From Amphiura filiformis (lineage: Eukaryota > Echinodermata > Ophiuroidea > Amphilepidida > Amphiuridae): DNA of 64,000 nucleotides. The notes beneath the pieces were generated by a model. That model was not told where the DNA came from and made no database searches. It saw only the letters and a list, made by a program, of their open reading frames with translations. Each line of letters starts with the position of its first letter. Positions within the stretch are counted from its first letter, which is position 1. The position numbers were made by a program, and so were the translations under genes. Location: NCBI RefSeq assembly GCF_039555335.1, contig NC_092637.1:9322815-9386814 (forward strand). Direction: 5' to 3'. Below, piece after piece: positions 51,487-63,635 of this stretch.

Positions 51487-52842
51487 ATACATCAAATTGG
51501 GCCTTAAACTCATTAAAATGGTTGACAAACATACACATTAGGTATTCCTAGTGTAAAATATAATTTATAAGACTGAATTTGGCCAAAACAAAGTTTACTA
51601 CAACATGATATCGACATTTTCTTAAATAGATTCCTTGAAAAATGCATCATTTTATAAAGCGCCCTCATTAGTTGAAAAAAGAAAGTGAGATTTTCAAACC
51701 AAGTTGGAATTATTCCTTATGATGTTATTGAACACATGAAAGTTAAAAATCAAACTTGACAAAACTCTGAAGTAATGCTAGTTTGGTGACGTGTGCCCCC
51801 TGACTACCACCCGAGTAAAAAGGGAATATCAGTCACAGGGTTTAGCAGTTCTCTGGATATAGCCAGGTTTTATGATATAGCATGGTTTTGGATCACCACA
51901 GTCAAAAGGGCCTATACTAGTAGGGCTAGTTGAGACCCCGATAGGGGTCGAAACCTCAAACCAACTAACACTGAGCCAGTCATGAACAACACGCCCATTA
52001 TTTCTGACAATGGTCTGTTTTGAACCGTTTATTTTACATGTACATATACGGCGAGCAAAATTAAATTGTTTGCATCAAAATATGTATATATAGTTGTTTA
52101 AAAATAATTTTAATGCCAAACTTTAGTTTCTTGAATTAAAAACACTAACAACTCAGACGCCAGCATTAGCAAATCAATAATAGTTATTGATCTCAATTTA
52201 CATCTGTATTTGAAGTGGTTTGGTAGGTTATTAATCCGCTGGAGTGTATTCACCCCGTGACCATTGTTATTCAAATTATTAATGAATAATGCAAAGAGTT
52301 GTCAACGTTTGGTCTACAATCTGTTTTAACACCATGAAATTAGTATCTTAAAAAAATGTGAGTAACCAGATATTTGAAACACCTAGTAACGTTGTAATGA
52401 GTACCGCAGGTTAGTTGTGAAGCTCCCCTGGTCGGGTAGTATCCCGGGGGTTCTTGCCTAGTAGCTAATTAGCATGGACCGTTGAGCGTTTTTGGGTTGG
52501 GCAAGGATAAAGACAGATTCCCTTCTAGAAACTAATGGCAAGTTTATATACATGTACTGAGTATACATTCAACAAAACGGTTACTTTTCATTTATGAGTA
52601 TTACCTCGTTATGCTAATTAAATTTTGATTTGAATAAATTTAAATGTTTATTAATTGAGTACCAGTGGTGTTATATAAAATATTACTGTTAATGTTATAC
52701 GGACTGCAGTAGCCCTCTATAATGTAACATTTGCATATAAATCGCGCTGTAAATGCAGTTGTTTCGTAAGTCTACCTGAGACTGGTAACTAACTCAGATT
52801 CTACATGTATGTTGTGTTTCTTTCCATAGTGTTTCTAGAATG
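51487..52842. other. Intergenic, no gene seen
   Basis: AT-rich; no frames beyond chance length. Contains a 'gaccccgataggggtcgaaa' hairpin at 51932. Confidence 0.5.
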
Positions 52843-52988
52843 TCCATGGTATTCCTTTTGTTTAGCTCGCTGCCCGAGACCGTTATCTTGAGCTATTGTG
52901 TTGATAATGGTCTTTGGACAGCTAGCCACCTCCATTACTCTAGGTAATGGTTGGGGCAGCGAACCCTAAACAAAAGAAATACAATGGA
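52843..52988. mobile_element. ~146-bp MITE
   Basis: 'tccatggtattccttttgtt' at the left and its inverse 'aacaaaagaaatacaatgga' at the right, with inner 'tcgctgccc' and 'gggcagcga'. Confidence 0.75.
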
Positions 52989-53044
52989 TAATCTGTGAAT
53001 AGAAAAGGGCTAGACGTATATTTACAGTTTACACCCCACAAGCA

Positions 53045-53460
53045 TCACATAGTTGATCGCTATTGGACATTATGTACAAGCAATTAAATTAACACGAGAG
53101 GATCTAGAAACACCAGTGATTTGATACGGTTGTTTGTTAATACAAAATTAAAGATTTATTTATGACAAGTTGACGAGATCTAAACTACCAGATTCAGATA
53201 TATTTATTTGCATTAAAGTCTTCATATAAACTATAAGATTATATAATTATACTCCTTTCTTCTATTTATATCTCACGCACGGCATTTATCAGTCAGCAGT
53301 CACGACGACACTTGAAAATTGCCGATGGTGGTGTGCCAAAGAAAAGCCAAAACCCAAAGTTAGTGACACGAAGAACGTGACAATAGTGGAACGACAATTT
53401 TAGTATTGGGTGCGGTGAAGTTGAATACTATCAATATACAATACTAGTCATGGCATGGAT
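53045..53460 (+). promoter_or_regulatory. Upstream conserved block of copy B
   Basis: The uninterrupted counterpart of 30680-30974 plus 34381-34530. It contains 'cagtcagcagtcacgacga', 'aaagttagtgacacgaag' and 'attgggtgcggtgaagttga'. The good match to copy A, about 400-800 bp before the start codon, suggests promoter/5' UTR sequence (inference). Confidence 0.5.
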
Positions 53461-53499
53461 ATGCTTCAGTTCAGAATTAGCGATAATAATTATGATAAC

Positions 53500-53839
53500 A
53501 AAAACTTGACCGCACAAGAACAATATAATCGTAGTTACATGTATGGATGTTGAGAACAAGCGCAGATTGGCGATTGCCAATGTGTGCATTTCGCTAACAA
53601 TTGGGCTGATTTCAGAATGGGTAGAAAACTTACTGGCGCGTAGCTTACCTGTGCAACTGATATCATAGCTATTGTTTGGGATCATATTGGGATTGTTTTT
53701 GACATTAGATGCCGCGCATTGTTACAGAAAAAGGGTAAAAGTTTGGTACAGTCACCATTTCTACAGGTTTTGTACATTGAGTAATGAAAGTATACGAAAG
53801 CCTGTATTTAATGCAGAGATTGTTGTACTATCACTCAAA
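53500..53839 (+). other. Copy B 5' UTR-like region
   Basis: Alignable along its length with 35465-35782 before copy A ('aacttgaccgcac', 'aactgatat', 'gatgccgcgcattgt', 'tgtatttaatgcagagattg'). Small indels break any common reading frame, which argues against coding. Confidence 0.55.
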
Positions 53840-53924
53840 ATGAAGCTTTATTGTTTTATTTTGGGGTTAGTGCTAGTTATTTGTACAATATGGGAATCTG
53901 GATTGGCACAAATAGTGTGTAACG
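53840..53924 (+). CDS. Copy B exon 1 (signal peptide)
   Basis: 85 nt from ATG to the donor 'gtaaga'. The hydrophobic core CFILGLVLVIC and cleavage region ESGLAQ are conserved with copy A. The split codon G|AT is maintained. Confidence 0.85.
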
Positions 53925-56900
53925 GTAAGATATTTTAATGTTTCTTAAGTAGACGTGTTCATGTATATACATGTATTTACAGGTGTTTAATTATTATTAT
54001 CCATTTAGATACATGTACATGGGCATGTAATGCAATGATAGAAAGGAATTATTATTGCAACTTAATGTTGATCTTGTCACTTCTTACTTTAAATGATTGA
54101 TATTATTTGTTTTTAATTTCGTAAACAAATACACCCGAAATTGAAATATTTTTTTTCTATGCAGTATACATGTACATGGTATACAGTATGACATGATGGT
54201 GGCCAGCAGGCCCGCTGCATATTTTTTTTTGCTTTTTGGATATTGAATATTCGATGCAACATGTAGATCTATTCCCATTCTATTTTACGGAGACCCAGAG
54301 AGGACATGGAAAAAAATACATAGGCTACGTAATAATATCACGTACGTAATAATACGTACGCAATAAAGTATCACGTACGTACGTAATAATGTCACGTACG
54401 TACGTAAAAATATTACGTACGTTTTTATGATTAGAAAGACGGGAATGAACAGAACCTGCTTAAAGATCCATAAGAGTCTTTTTGGTATTTTCATACCTTA
54501 TTAGGGGGTGGGGTAAAGGTAGGCCTATCGGCTTCCTTTATACAAAATGCTTTTTCAGAAATTCTCTTGGGGGAATAAAATGACATTTATTACGCGTTGA
54601 ATTTTTTTCTGGTCTAAGAAAAATAAATGGGGTACACTGCATACTTATATAGTACCAAGATCATTTTCAAATTTTGAAATGAATAAAGTTCCCATAGGCC
54701 CTATAATTGGGAAAAGGTCCATTTTTGATTTCTCGAGGTTGGAATAAATACAGTGCCATTTCGGTGTTGTCTTTCTTGATTTTTGAGAACTCAAAAAAGG
54801 AGGGGGTTGCATTGAGATTAAATGTGGTATTTTTACACCTATTGCCAAATGTTTTGGAGAACACCCTTGCTATCTACTGAAGATGGTAGAAAAATAAAAA
54901 ACATAAATCAGTTCCCTCCAATTTCTTGAAATCACAACTTTTGTTAAACCTTTTGTAAAAAAACCCTTGCTATCTACTGAAGATAGCAGAAAAACATAAA
55001 CCAGCTTCCTCCAATTTCTTGAATTCACAACTTTTTGTCAAACCTTTTGGAAACCCCTTGCTATCTACTAAAGATAACAGAAATGAATTAAAACCGATAA
55101 AATGATCTTTTGGCATAGGGGGCAGTGTGTTTGTGCGTGACTAAAGAAAGTTTATTTTGGGATTTTCAAACTTTTAGAAACTTTTTGAAGCTTGCTATCT
55201 ACTCAAGATAGCAAAACGAAGGAGTGAAAGAAAAAAATTCTTTCAAATTGTAAATGGGGGAATTATCGAGAAAATTTATTTTATACTAGTGAGAAAATCC
55301 CTTGCTGAAGATAGCTGACAAATTAATAACCAAAATTCGGTTTCCATCAAAACCGATAAGTGGTCTTTTGGTGATGTCAGAGGGGAATATGGGGGGGGTG
55401 AAAATATCAATACCGTATACACTTTCTTTGGTCACACATCCCCCCTACACCACACAGACACACATACATTCTCCCTCTCACTAAAACTCTCACCAGAAGA
55501 CCGTTTTGTCGGTTTTGAACTAAGAATTTAGAGGAAACTGAATTTTGCTTATTAATTTACTTGGTGCTCAGTCCGTTAGGGCTTTAAACATTAAGAACGC
55601 AAGCCCGGCATGGCTGACGCCGGAAACTCCCATATCAAAGGCTTGGAATTTGATGTCGATGGAAGAACGTGCATGCAGGTAGACACAAATGTATATACAT
55701 ATAAACTTTCTGTGGTCACGCACCCCTCCCCCTACACACATTTCCCCTCTCACCAAAATTTTCGCCAAAAGACCGTTTTGTCGGTTTGAACTTAAGACAT
55801 TGGGAAGCCGAAATTTGCTTATTCATAATGTTTGGTATCCTCAGTACACAGCAAGAGATTTTCCAACTGTATTAATAAAAGGTGTGAAAATGTCAAAATA
55901 AACTTTCTCCATCATTCCCACTTTTTGAAATAGAAAGGTATTATTTCTGTTACTTTTCCTTTTGATATCTTGAGTAGAGAGCAAGCTTCTAAAAGTTTAA
56001 CAACAGATATGAAAACAGCAAAATAAACGTTCTTTGGTCGCGCACCCCACTCCTCCCAACCATAAGATCATTATTTTTATCGGGTTTAATTCAAGAAATT
56101 AGAGGAAACCTATTTATGTTTTTTTTTATTTTCCTGCTATCTTCGGTAGAGAGCAAGGGGTTTAATAAGGGTGTGAAAATACCAAAATAAACCTCAATAC
56201 GGCTTCTTTCTGTTCTTGTTTGTTTTGAGATATTAAAAAGACAACACATAAAAGGCATGTTCTTTAACTTTAAGAAATTGAGGATGGACTTTTTCCTTTT
56301 ATAGGAACTCGATTCATTTCAAAATTTGAAAATGATCTTGGTACGAAGTCTGCAGTATACCCCATCTATTTTTCCTACAGCAGAAAACATGTCAACACAA
56401 AAAAAATGCAATGTTATTTCTTAAGATAATTTCTGAAAAAGGCAGCCGATAGGCCTACCTTTGCTCCACCCGTATGAAAATACCAAAAATTCTCTATTAC
56501 CTGGTTCTTTTATCAGGTTCTGTACAAGATAAAATACAAGATAATTTGTTTCCCATAATTCACAACAAATCACACTAGTATAAATTTTAAAAACAAATAA
56601 ATAAAAGTAATTTCAAATAAACGAATTATGGAGGGGGTGAACAGAAGGCCAGTAAGGCCAGAGGAAGTTACCCCTTTTAACAAAGAAATGTTACCATCAA
56701 AAGATGGTAACATTTTTTCGTAAATACTGACTCTGCTTTTTGCATACCGATTACCGCGCACGTGTAAAACGTGATACTTCATTACGTACTTACGTGGTAT
56801 TATTACGTACGCACGTGATACTTTATAAGAGTTTGCGAAGTGAAGTTTGAAAATTTACTTCAACTTTAACAACTGCACACAATCGATTGGATTTCTTGCT

Positions 56901-59850
56901 CAGTTTTACTTCAGCGCGAATGTCTGATTGGTTACTGCACCAAATATCCCATGAGGAGGGTCAAGCAGGAGGACAAGATATCCCAATGCCCTCCCTCCCC
57001 TCCACTGTACCCCTTTCTTACGAGATGCAGCATTTACGACATGTGCTATCTTAATACAGGGTTCAAAAGAAATACCCCCCCCTAAAATGACAAAACATTT
57101 TGGTATTTTGTTGATTTGAAAAATTCAAAAAGCTGTGAGTAGAGGAATCGTTTTTCAACCCTCCCAAAATTGTTTAATTTGCAGAAACAATATTTTTGGT
57201 CAAATATAATCACATTTTCTAAAAATGATGCTTTCAGAAAAAGTTGCACTTTACCACATTATGTACAAAACGTTCTCAATATTAAGGTTGATTTATTTCT
57301 TGTTGTTTTTTTCCTTCACCTTTCTGTCTCTGATCCTTCAGGCACCCATGCAACCATCATTTAGTGCAAATAGAGATTTGTTGAACTTATTTTTGGCGTA
57401 AAATGAGATTTTCTTTGATGTTTTTAATCAGAAGTTGTTTCAAAATGATAAAATCACTAGGAAGGAGAAATGAGCTCTCCGCGCATAATTTTGACCAAAA
57501 GGGTAAACATTTTACCTGTATTGGGTCAGTTGAAGCATCTTGCTTTCTTGGATAAAGGTATAACACTCGTGATGTGGCCACAAGAGATTGGCTGCATGCA
57601 GTTAATTGGCTGGATGCTGACTTCCAACCTCCAATCTCTGTTGGCCATTTCTTCTTTGTCATGTACGCCTTTATTCAAGAGAGCCGTTAGTATAGATCTT
57701 TGCAACTGTTTCAGTCTACCATTTGCGAGTAAATTTTTCATCTCTTCTAGCCAACGAAAGAAATAAGCAGCACACTACAAACCTTCTTGAAATACCGACT
57801 GAAAACCCATTCATGTCAAATTCATGTTAATGAATCATTGCTTTATACTGAAAGATGATTGCATGGGTGACTGAGTTATCGGATACACACAATTTAAGAG
57901 CATTAACTAACAATTAAATCAATCAAAATATTGATCACGTTGATATGGAGAACATGTTTGTACATTACATGTATAGGATGTTGAAAAGTGCAACTTTTTC
58001 TGAAAGCATCATTTTTGGAAAATGTGATAATTTTTGACCAACAAAAAATGATTTTCAAAAAGAAGAAAATTGGGAGGGTAGCAAAAAGATTCCTCTATTT
58101 ACAGATTTTTAAATTTTTTAAATCAACCAAATGTATGTCAAGTTATGCAAAGAAATGTTTTGTAATTTTAGGGGGGGGGGGGGTATTTCTTTTGAACCCT
58201 TTATATGCACCTGCTATACTCTTCCCAGAAGTACCCTACACTGCTAACTCCAGTAAAAACAAGCCAGTTTTACGTGAACTTAATTCCGTTGCCATTGAAG
58301 TTTTCATAAACAGTGTACTTCGGTTATATTTATAAATGCGCTTTTATAAATTCGCACGTGACCACCTCCGCGCTGCCATAACAGCTTATAGACAGTCAGT
58401 CTGGAAGTGACCTTCTACATAGCGAGTGGTCGTCCTATACATTTGAATGCAAAAGCGGAACAACATGAGACTGCTGTGCAGCAAAATTGCCTATTTTTTC
58501 AACTTTGTGATTATATTGTAAACGTTTCCGTCGTTGAATATTTTTTTCCGTCGTCAAATACGTTCAAAATGTTGTTTTTAACAACATACTACAAATTCGG
58601 AGTTGCAAAATGTGTAATAAATTTGCAATTCAATTAATACGTAAATTTGATGATATTCATCTACAGCGTTCCTGTCCTTTTCTGTATAGTGGTCAATACA
58701 TGAGGATTTGGTCACGCTTGCTGGTTTTGGCATGTCGTGACCATGGGTCACGTGCGTATTTATAAAAGCGCATTTATAAATATAACCGAAGTACACTGAT
58801 AAAATTTCATTTCGCAAACTGATTTTTTTTTTACATCATGATCACACACAAAAGCATATACCAACCTTGAAAAATTCTCAACAATATATGGCGTGTTTTT
58901 TACCCAAACCAAAAGAGATTTCCAAAGCGGTACTGCTTTCACCATTCACTCACTTTCGTCAAGAAACAGACCACAAGTAAAAGATTGCTCCACTCTGTTC
59001 CCACATACATTGACAGATGTGCTATTTCAAAAACCAATCTTCAGCAAGTTGACAGAAGAATATTTACCTCCTTGACTCAGTGTTTAGTTTCCAAACATGT
59101 GTTGATTGATGTAGAAACTAAACGTATCACAGTGTCTAATAAGTGTTAAAGGTAATTAAACATGTCATAGTGTTTAGTTTCTAAATGCTGTGACATGTTT
59201 AGTTTCTACAGCAGTTAACACCATGTTTAGAAACTAAACACTATAGTGTTTAGTTGAGCTGGACACTATAGTGTTTAGTTTCTAAACACGGTGTTGACTG
59301 TTATAGAAACTAAAATCTGTGACATGTTTAGAAAATAAATACTGTGACACATTTCATAAGTGTTACAAAAAGGTGTTTAGAATCTATACTTGAATTTCGC
59401 AGTGTAGATAGTTTTGAAATCTTGAACCAGGCTTCGTATCCATAATGTAAATATTGCCAATATGCCACAAAATCATCGGTTGAAAATATAATTCATTAAA
59501 AAAGATCATACATATTATGGCTTTAAGGAATAATGTTCCTTTGTTCACAGATCCCGGCGGATTCATACTGATCAGCGATAATAATGGAGGTGGTAGGACA
59601 ATATATACTGCACCCATTCCCGGGAGTACCTCAAGTACTGACAAGGTCGATTTAACGGTTACTACAGTTAGTGATTTTACAAGCATTGCTTTTCATCAGG
59701 CAACCTCTACATTATTTTGGGCAGAGAAGGGCGTAGCAGGAGGTCCCCCTACCACTACTCCACCTCAACTTTACCGTGAGCCTATCAATGAATGTTATAC
59801 GACCGGACCTGTAATGTTTTTGGACGGTTCCGTCAAGACAGATTCTATGG
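53840..59850 (+). CDS. Copy B: paralogue of the Calx-beta/YWTD protein (5' part; remainder outside window)
   Basis: Exon 1 (53840-53924) and exon 2 (59551-59850) are spliced with the same phases as copy A and give 28 + 1 + 99 residues. Exon 1 is almost identical (MKLYCFILGLVLVICTIW, then ESGLAQIVC). Exon 2 keeps DPGGFILISD, PIPGSTSSTDKVDL and FTSIAFHQATSTL, but has FWAEKGVAGG where A has LWADSCLEAG, three more codons, and no stop or frameshift. No third exon is found up to 64000, although intron 2 sequence homologous to copy A runs to about 61490. The large exon is therefore expected to the right of the window. It looks intact as far as visible. Confidence 0.8.
54330..54425 (+). repeat. CGTACG-rich tract
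   Basis: Repeated 'cacgtacgtacgtaataatg' and shorter variants. A matching piece ('acgtacttacgtggtattat', 'tacgtacgcacgtgatac') at 56780-56820 suggests it marks the outer edges of the large foldback. Confidence 0.8.
54425..56530. mobile_element. 2.1-kb foldback with iterated arms
   Basis: The left arm 'aaaggtaggcctatcggctt' pairs with 'agccgataggcctacctttg' at the right, and 'accaagatcattttcaaatt' with 'aatttgaaaatgatcttggt'. Within the arms a unit with 'cttgctatctactgaagata' and 'aaccgataa' plus 'gatcttttgg' is repeated: about five times on the left (54865, 54965, 55060, 55190, 55300) and inverted on the right (55975, 56140). No coding sequence is recognised. Confidence 0.8.
57059..58199. 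mobile_element. 1.14-kb foldback element
   Basis: GGGTTCAAAAGAAATACCCC at the left and its inverse GGGGTATTTCTTTTGAACCC at the right. Arms of about 200 bp include 'aaaatgatgctttcagaaaa' and its inverse. Frames in the core (57470-57766 plus; 57526-57741 minus) are not recognised. Confidence 0.85.
58311..58798. mobile_element. 488-bp element with 40-bp inverted ends
   Basis: CAGTGTACTTCGGTTATATT and 'tataaatgcgcttttataaa' at the left are repeated inverted at the right. The flanks ATAAA on both sides suggest a 5-bp target duplication. Confidence 0.85.
59070..59375. repeat. Palindromic tandem repeat of a GTGTTTAGTTTCTAAACAC motif
   Basis: Ten or more copies of 'gtttagtttct' or 'agaaactaaac', often back to back, with spacers such as 'atagt' and 'tgttgact'. 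A simple palindromic satellite just before copy B exon 2. Confidence 0.8.
59551..59850 (+). CDS. Copy B exon 2 (YWTD-like segment)
   Basis: 300 nt after 'cctttgttcacag', with donor 'gtgagt'. It has the same split-codon phases as copy A exon 2 and is three codons longer in total. It encodes one YWTD-type repeat with FWAEK in place of the propeller's YWTD-like position. Confidence 0.85.
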
Positions 59851-60344
59851 GTGAGTGCAATATTTTAATTATAATAATGTAAATAGCCTAAACACAGCTG
59901 CACCATAGACCCTGAAAAATATGGCTACACTACCCTCGGCTATGTATACATAAATACTATTCTTCTGATTATGATATAGGTTTTTCCAGAGTATTTCGCA
60001 CTTATATCATTCATAATTCGTAAAAAGGACGCACCGTCGAGTAGGCGTATGCCGCTGTTAAAAGCATATGTTCGAATAAATAGATAAAAAGATTAGGCTA
60101 TAATTGTAGTGGCGGTATCGTTTTCCTGCTATTAAATATTCGTGAGGTAAAGTGACGTCATTTTCAAGTAAGTCTTTATAGTAATACGCGTAATCGCGCT
60201 ACAAATACGTACGTAGGTTCGTCTCAGTGACGGTATTGTTTTTCTGCTTCAAATGACCTTTGACCTGATGATTAGCTCTGTGTAATTTACAATACACACG
60301 GACGTGTACGCTGACATTGTGTTGCGCTGATATAGGAGTTGCAA

Positions 60345-60662
60345 GGGCCTGTTTTTATTAACAACCCTGGATAACCCTAAAAAAGCCTCGTATGAACATC
60401 ATTTATTTCCGTTGGGGTCCATTAGAACACCGAGACGGGTTGGGAACAGTCAGGGGTTAACTCTATGCTCTTTTAAGAACTGACTGTGAGCTACACGTAC
60501 AGGTATGACTCTTTTGTACCCAGAACCGACACCTCAATGTCCCCTCTGAAAGGCGGAATTATCTTATGGCTATAATGAAGAATTTGTTGGGATACAAACA
60601 GATTACAGCGCTTTGAATCCTTCAAGATCTTGCTGGAAAACGGCGCTATATAGGCCTAAATC
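60345..60662 (-). mobile_element. SINE with a non-tRNA head, sharing its 3' domain with the SINE at 9338
   Basis: On the minus strand the head reads TATATAGCGCCGTTTTCCAG and 'attcaaagcgctgtaatctg'. It is followed by 'catacctgtacgtgtagctc', 'gttaacccctgactgttccc' and 'gttatccagggttgtt', as in the 3' half of 9338-9742. The head resembles 2912-2945. The internal promoter type is not identified. Confidence 0.7.
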
Positions 60663-62470
60663 CGTAATGTATTTATTTATTATAAAAAAAAGACTTTACC
60701 AGAATTTTTTTATTTAAATATAAGGTACACCTGAAAGACAATGCCAAATCACGTGACACTGAAAACAGAAAAACGCATGTTTAAATACCTCTAAAAATGT
60801 GTTGTTTTGTGAGAAAACTGTCAAGTTTGAAAATTTGCACATTTTTTGAAACAACACTAATTTTGTTCGTGTGCGAAAAAAATATAATCCCATTGATTTT
60901 ACGGGTTTTTGATGGCACTGTTTTACCACAAAAAAGAGAGCCACATTTCAACCATTTTGCCGTACAAATAGTGGATTATATTCAAATTTATGAAAATATC
61001 CGGAAAATGTTGAGGGCAATATAACTGGACATTCAAGATGAATTTCATATCATTGGAAAGGAAAATGTAAAACATTTTGATACCTTCTGAGCCCCACCGT
61101 ATGGTTTAAGAGTTAACAACATACATGACATATCTGGATTTATTCTTCATACACAAGCTAAACATTTAATGGCAATAAAACATAATTCATGATAATAAAT
61201 GTATCCAACTCGCCAAGGTCCTGACCCATCTAGCAGAACATTGTAATATGTAAGAACATGGTTACCTGGCCAAATCCTAGTATAAACATTTAGTAATTGC
61301 TGGTATTTAGTTACCATGGTTACTGCACAAACATGTCTGGCCAACGATGTTAGACCTTTTTTAATGTTCCGTGTCATGAGGAAAAAACCCACTGTTTTCT
61401 ATAGAGCAATCTAGTGGAATACGTGGCAATTTACGTACTACGTTCCATGCAATGTGAATGATATTGCACATTTTAAAAGCTTTCCTAATTAAACCGTCGC
61501 ACAGTGGGCCAGGGCGGAATCAAAGTGTGCCAAAATTCAAATTTGGTGAATATGGAATTTCCAAACTTTTTCAGTTGATTGAGAAAGAAAACATTCTGAA
61601 GTATATTATTTAGCCCATAATTTATGTTTCGATGGATTTCATAAGTGTCGTTTAGTCATGAATTTGCCCCAAAATTGTCATGTTTTCTCTTAAACTGGTA
61701 AAAGTGTGAATTTTGAAAACAACTAATGTAACGTTAGTAAATGAGAAACTGTTGTCTTGCCATTGTACATATGTCATACCTAATAGTAGTCAAACCAGAT
61801 CATTAAAGCCAAAATATAAATAATTGTATTAATCAGGAGTAATGAGGGGGCTAATTTGGTGAAATACGGTAAAAATATGCATTTTGGGAAAAAATAGAAA
61901 TTTAGTTTGGATTCCTGTCGATTCCTGTTCAAAAAATAATGTTATAATTTGTAGACAAGTCTTAGAACTATGTTGATGGCAATGTTTTTTTTTTTATTTG
62001 CCAGCCTGCATTCCAGGGTCCATACAATGTACCCTATTTGCTCACATTTCAGCTGATTTTGATGGATGCGTACGGCGTACGGGTTTATCATTTCATGTGC
62101 ATAGCGCCCTCATATTGCTTAAATACCCTGGGGATTTTGCAGTTTTCACTACAACTCTGCTCTAAGAAATAGCATAAGGTCTCAATATTTTAAAACATCA
62201 TTGATCGAGATAAAACAAAATCATGGAAACATTATCAAAAACTTTTTTATGCTGCTTATGCAGCAGGCTCACTTTCAGATATAAATTTATCATACCATGT
62301 TTGTATGGATGCTTTGCACATTCGTCATAGAATTGAACTTCCAGATAACATAGCTTAACATTTTGAAAGGTATTAAAAGACAGTAAAAAGCATTCTTTAT
62401 CGTTTACGTGAACGATGGAATAACTGTATACACTATGTGGATCATTTCACACTCAAAATAAAGACTGGCT
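60663..62470. other. Copy B intron 2 and unassigned DNA
   Basis: 60990-61490 keeps scattered homology with copy A intron 2 ('gaatttcatatcattgg', 'ttctatagagcaatctagtg', 'ttaaaagctttcctaatt'). After 61495 homology ends ('cgcacagtgggccagggcgg'), probably at an insertion. No gene is supported. Confidence 0.55.
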
Positions 62471-62672
62471 TAACCGGAAACTGACAATGCAGCAGCTGAA
62501 CTTTCAGCTGCAGAGGTTCGTAGCACTTCTCATTCTGAAAGAACTTCATCAGCACCAGCACCAGCCGAGACGGACGTCTCGGCCCTCCTAGGAGGGCCGA
62601 AACGTCCATCGAATATGCGGGAGGCACTGTCGATCGTTCAAAGAAAAGGAAAGCACACGATCTTTTAGAAGA
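62250..62672 (+). pseudogene. Possible decayed ORF fragment of a mobile element
   Basis: Frames with protein-like composition follow each other: YAAYAAGSLSDINLSYHVCM, ILYRLRERWNN, then after frame changes PETDNAAAELSAAEVRSTSH, PAPAETDVSALLGGPKRPS and MREALSIVQRKGKHTIF. Stops interrupt them. A perfect GC hairpin (CTCGGCCCTCCTAGGAGGGC) lies inside at 62577. The family is not recognised. Confidence 0.25.
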
Positions 62673-63635
62673 AAAAGAGCCTGATAAGTGATATCAGCAT
62701 CACAAATTAAGACATTATGCTATATACATTTAATATGAAAACTCCTTGCTTTCATAAAATGTAGGCCTACTAGTAAAACACACACAGTTTGGATTAGTTT
62801 TTGGATTAGTTTTGTGACTTTTTTAATCATGATAATGGTATCATAAAACAATTTCATGAAAGTAGCTCAGTTTCACAGTTCATATGAAAAACCCTAAGCT
62901 CTGTGCTGAAATTAAGGTCATGTGATAAAGTTGTGGTCGTTTTGGTCGGAAAAATATTTGTTTTTAAAATCATGAATATCAGGGAATTAGAGTAGGCCTA
63001 TTCTGACCTCATTAGCCTTTTTCATATATTAGGGCCTATATGCACATTCTATTCTGCTTTGAACATCCATATAAATTATAGAATTTATGCATGAAAGAAA
63101 CTCAAGACACAAGAACCCTATGGTCTGCCAATTTTAAACGTGACATCTAGATTTGGTATTACGTCTAGGCCTACTTGAAAAAAATCTAATTCACATTCGC
63201 CTATATAGCGAACGACCAAATCACGTGTCTGTAATGGAGAATTGCAATTTGAATCAAATTATTTAGTGTCGTTTGTGATGACGTTAAAGTTGTAACATCC
63301 GGGGTGGGGATCTTCCATTGACATGGTATACGTATTATGTGCTTGCCTTTTGGGGTGCTTTTTTGCCAATTTTGGTAAAGCGATGGGTGGGTTTTCACCA
63401 TAGACGAAAACGCCCAGTATTATTGTGTATTTTGATAAACATATTGGTAAAAGCACCCAATTTGAGCAAAATCGGTTGCTTTTTCAAGGAAATTGGTATA
63501 TTGATTAGGGCCAAAATTACGATAATTTAAGACAATGGCAACGTTTTGGAGTCCGGCAGGAAGAACCCCCCAACATTTAGTCTGGCTGGTTGTTTGTTTG
63601 CTTATATTAAACAATTACAATGTCTGCATTTTATT

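Larger units (their letters stand above)
53925..59550 (+). other. Copy B intron 1, mostly inverted repeats
   Basis: A 5.6-kb intron. The first 200 bp match intron 1 of copy A, up to 'aaatacacccgaaat'. It then carries a CGTACG-rich tract, a 2.1-kb foldback (54425-56530), a 1.1-kb foldback (57059), a 486-bp element (58311) and a palindromic tandem repeat (59070). The final 150 bp again match copy A before exon 2. Confidence 0.75.

Noticed and set aside
57470..57766. Overlapping plus (98 aa) and minus (71-91 aa) frames in the core of a foldback
   Set aside because: Composition is protein-like, but no motif was recognised and neither frame has splice support. It could be a transposase remnant; not enough to call.
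62565..62605. Hammerhead ribozyme at CTCGGCCC...GGGCCGAAACGTC
   Set aside because: The GAAAC and a stable stem are present, but there is no CTGATGA box before the stem; it is only a GC hairpin.
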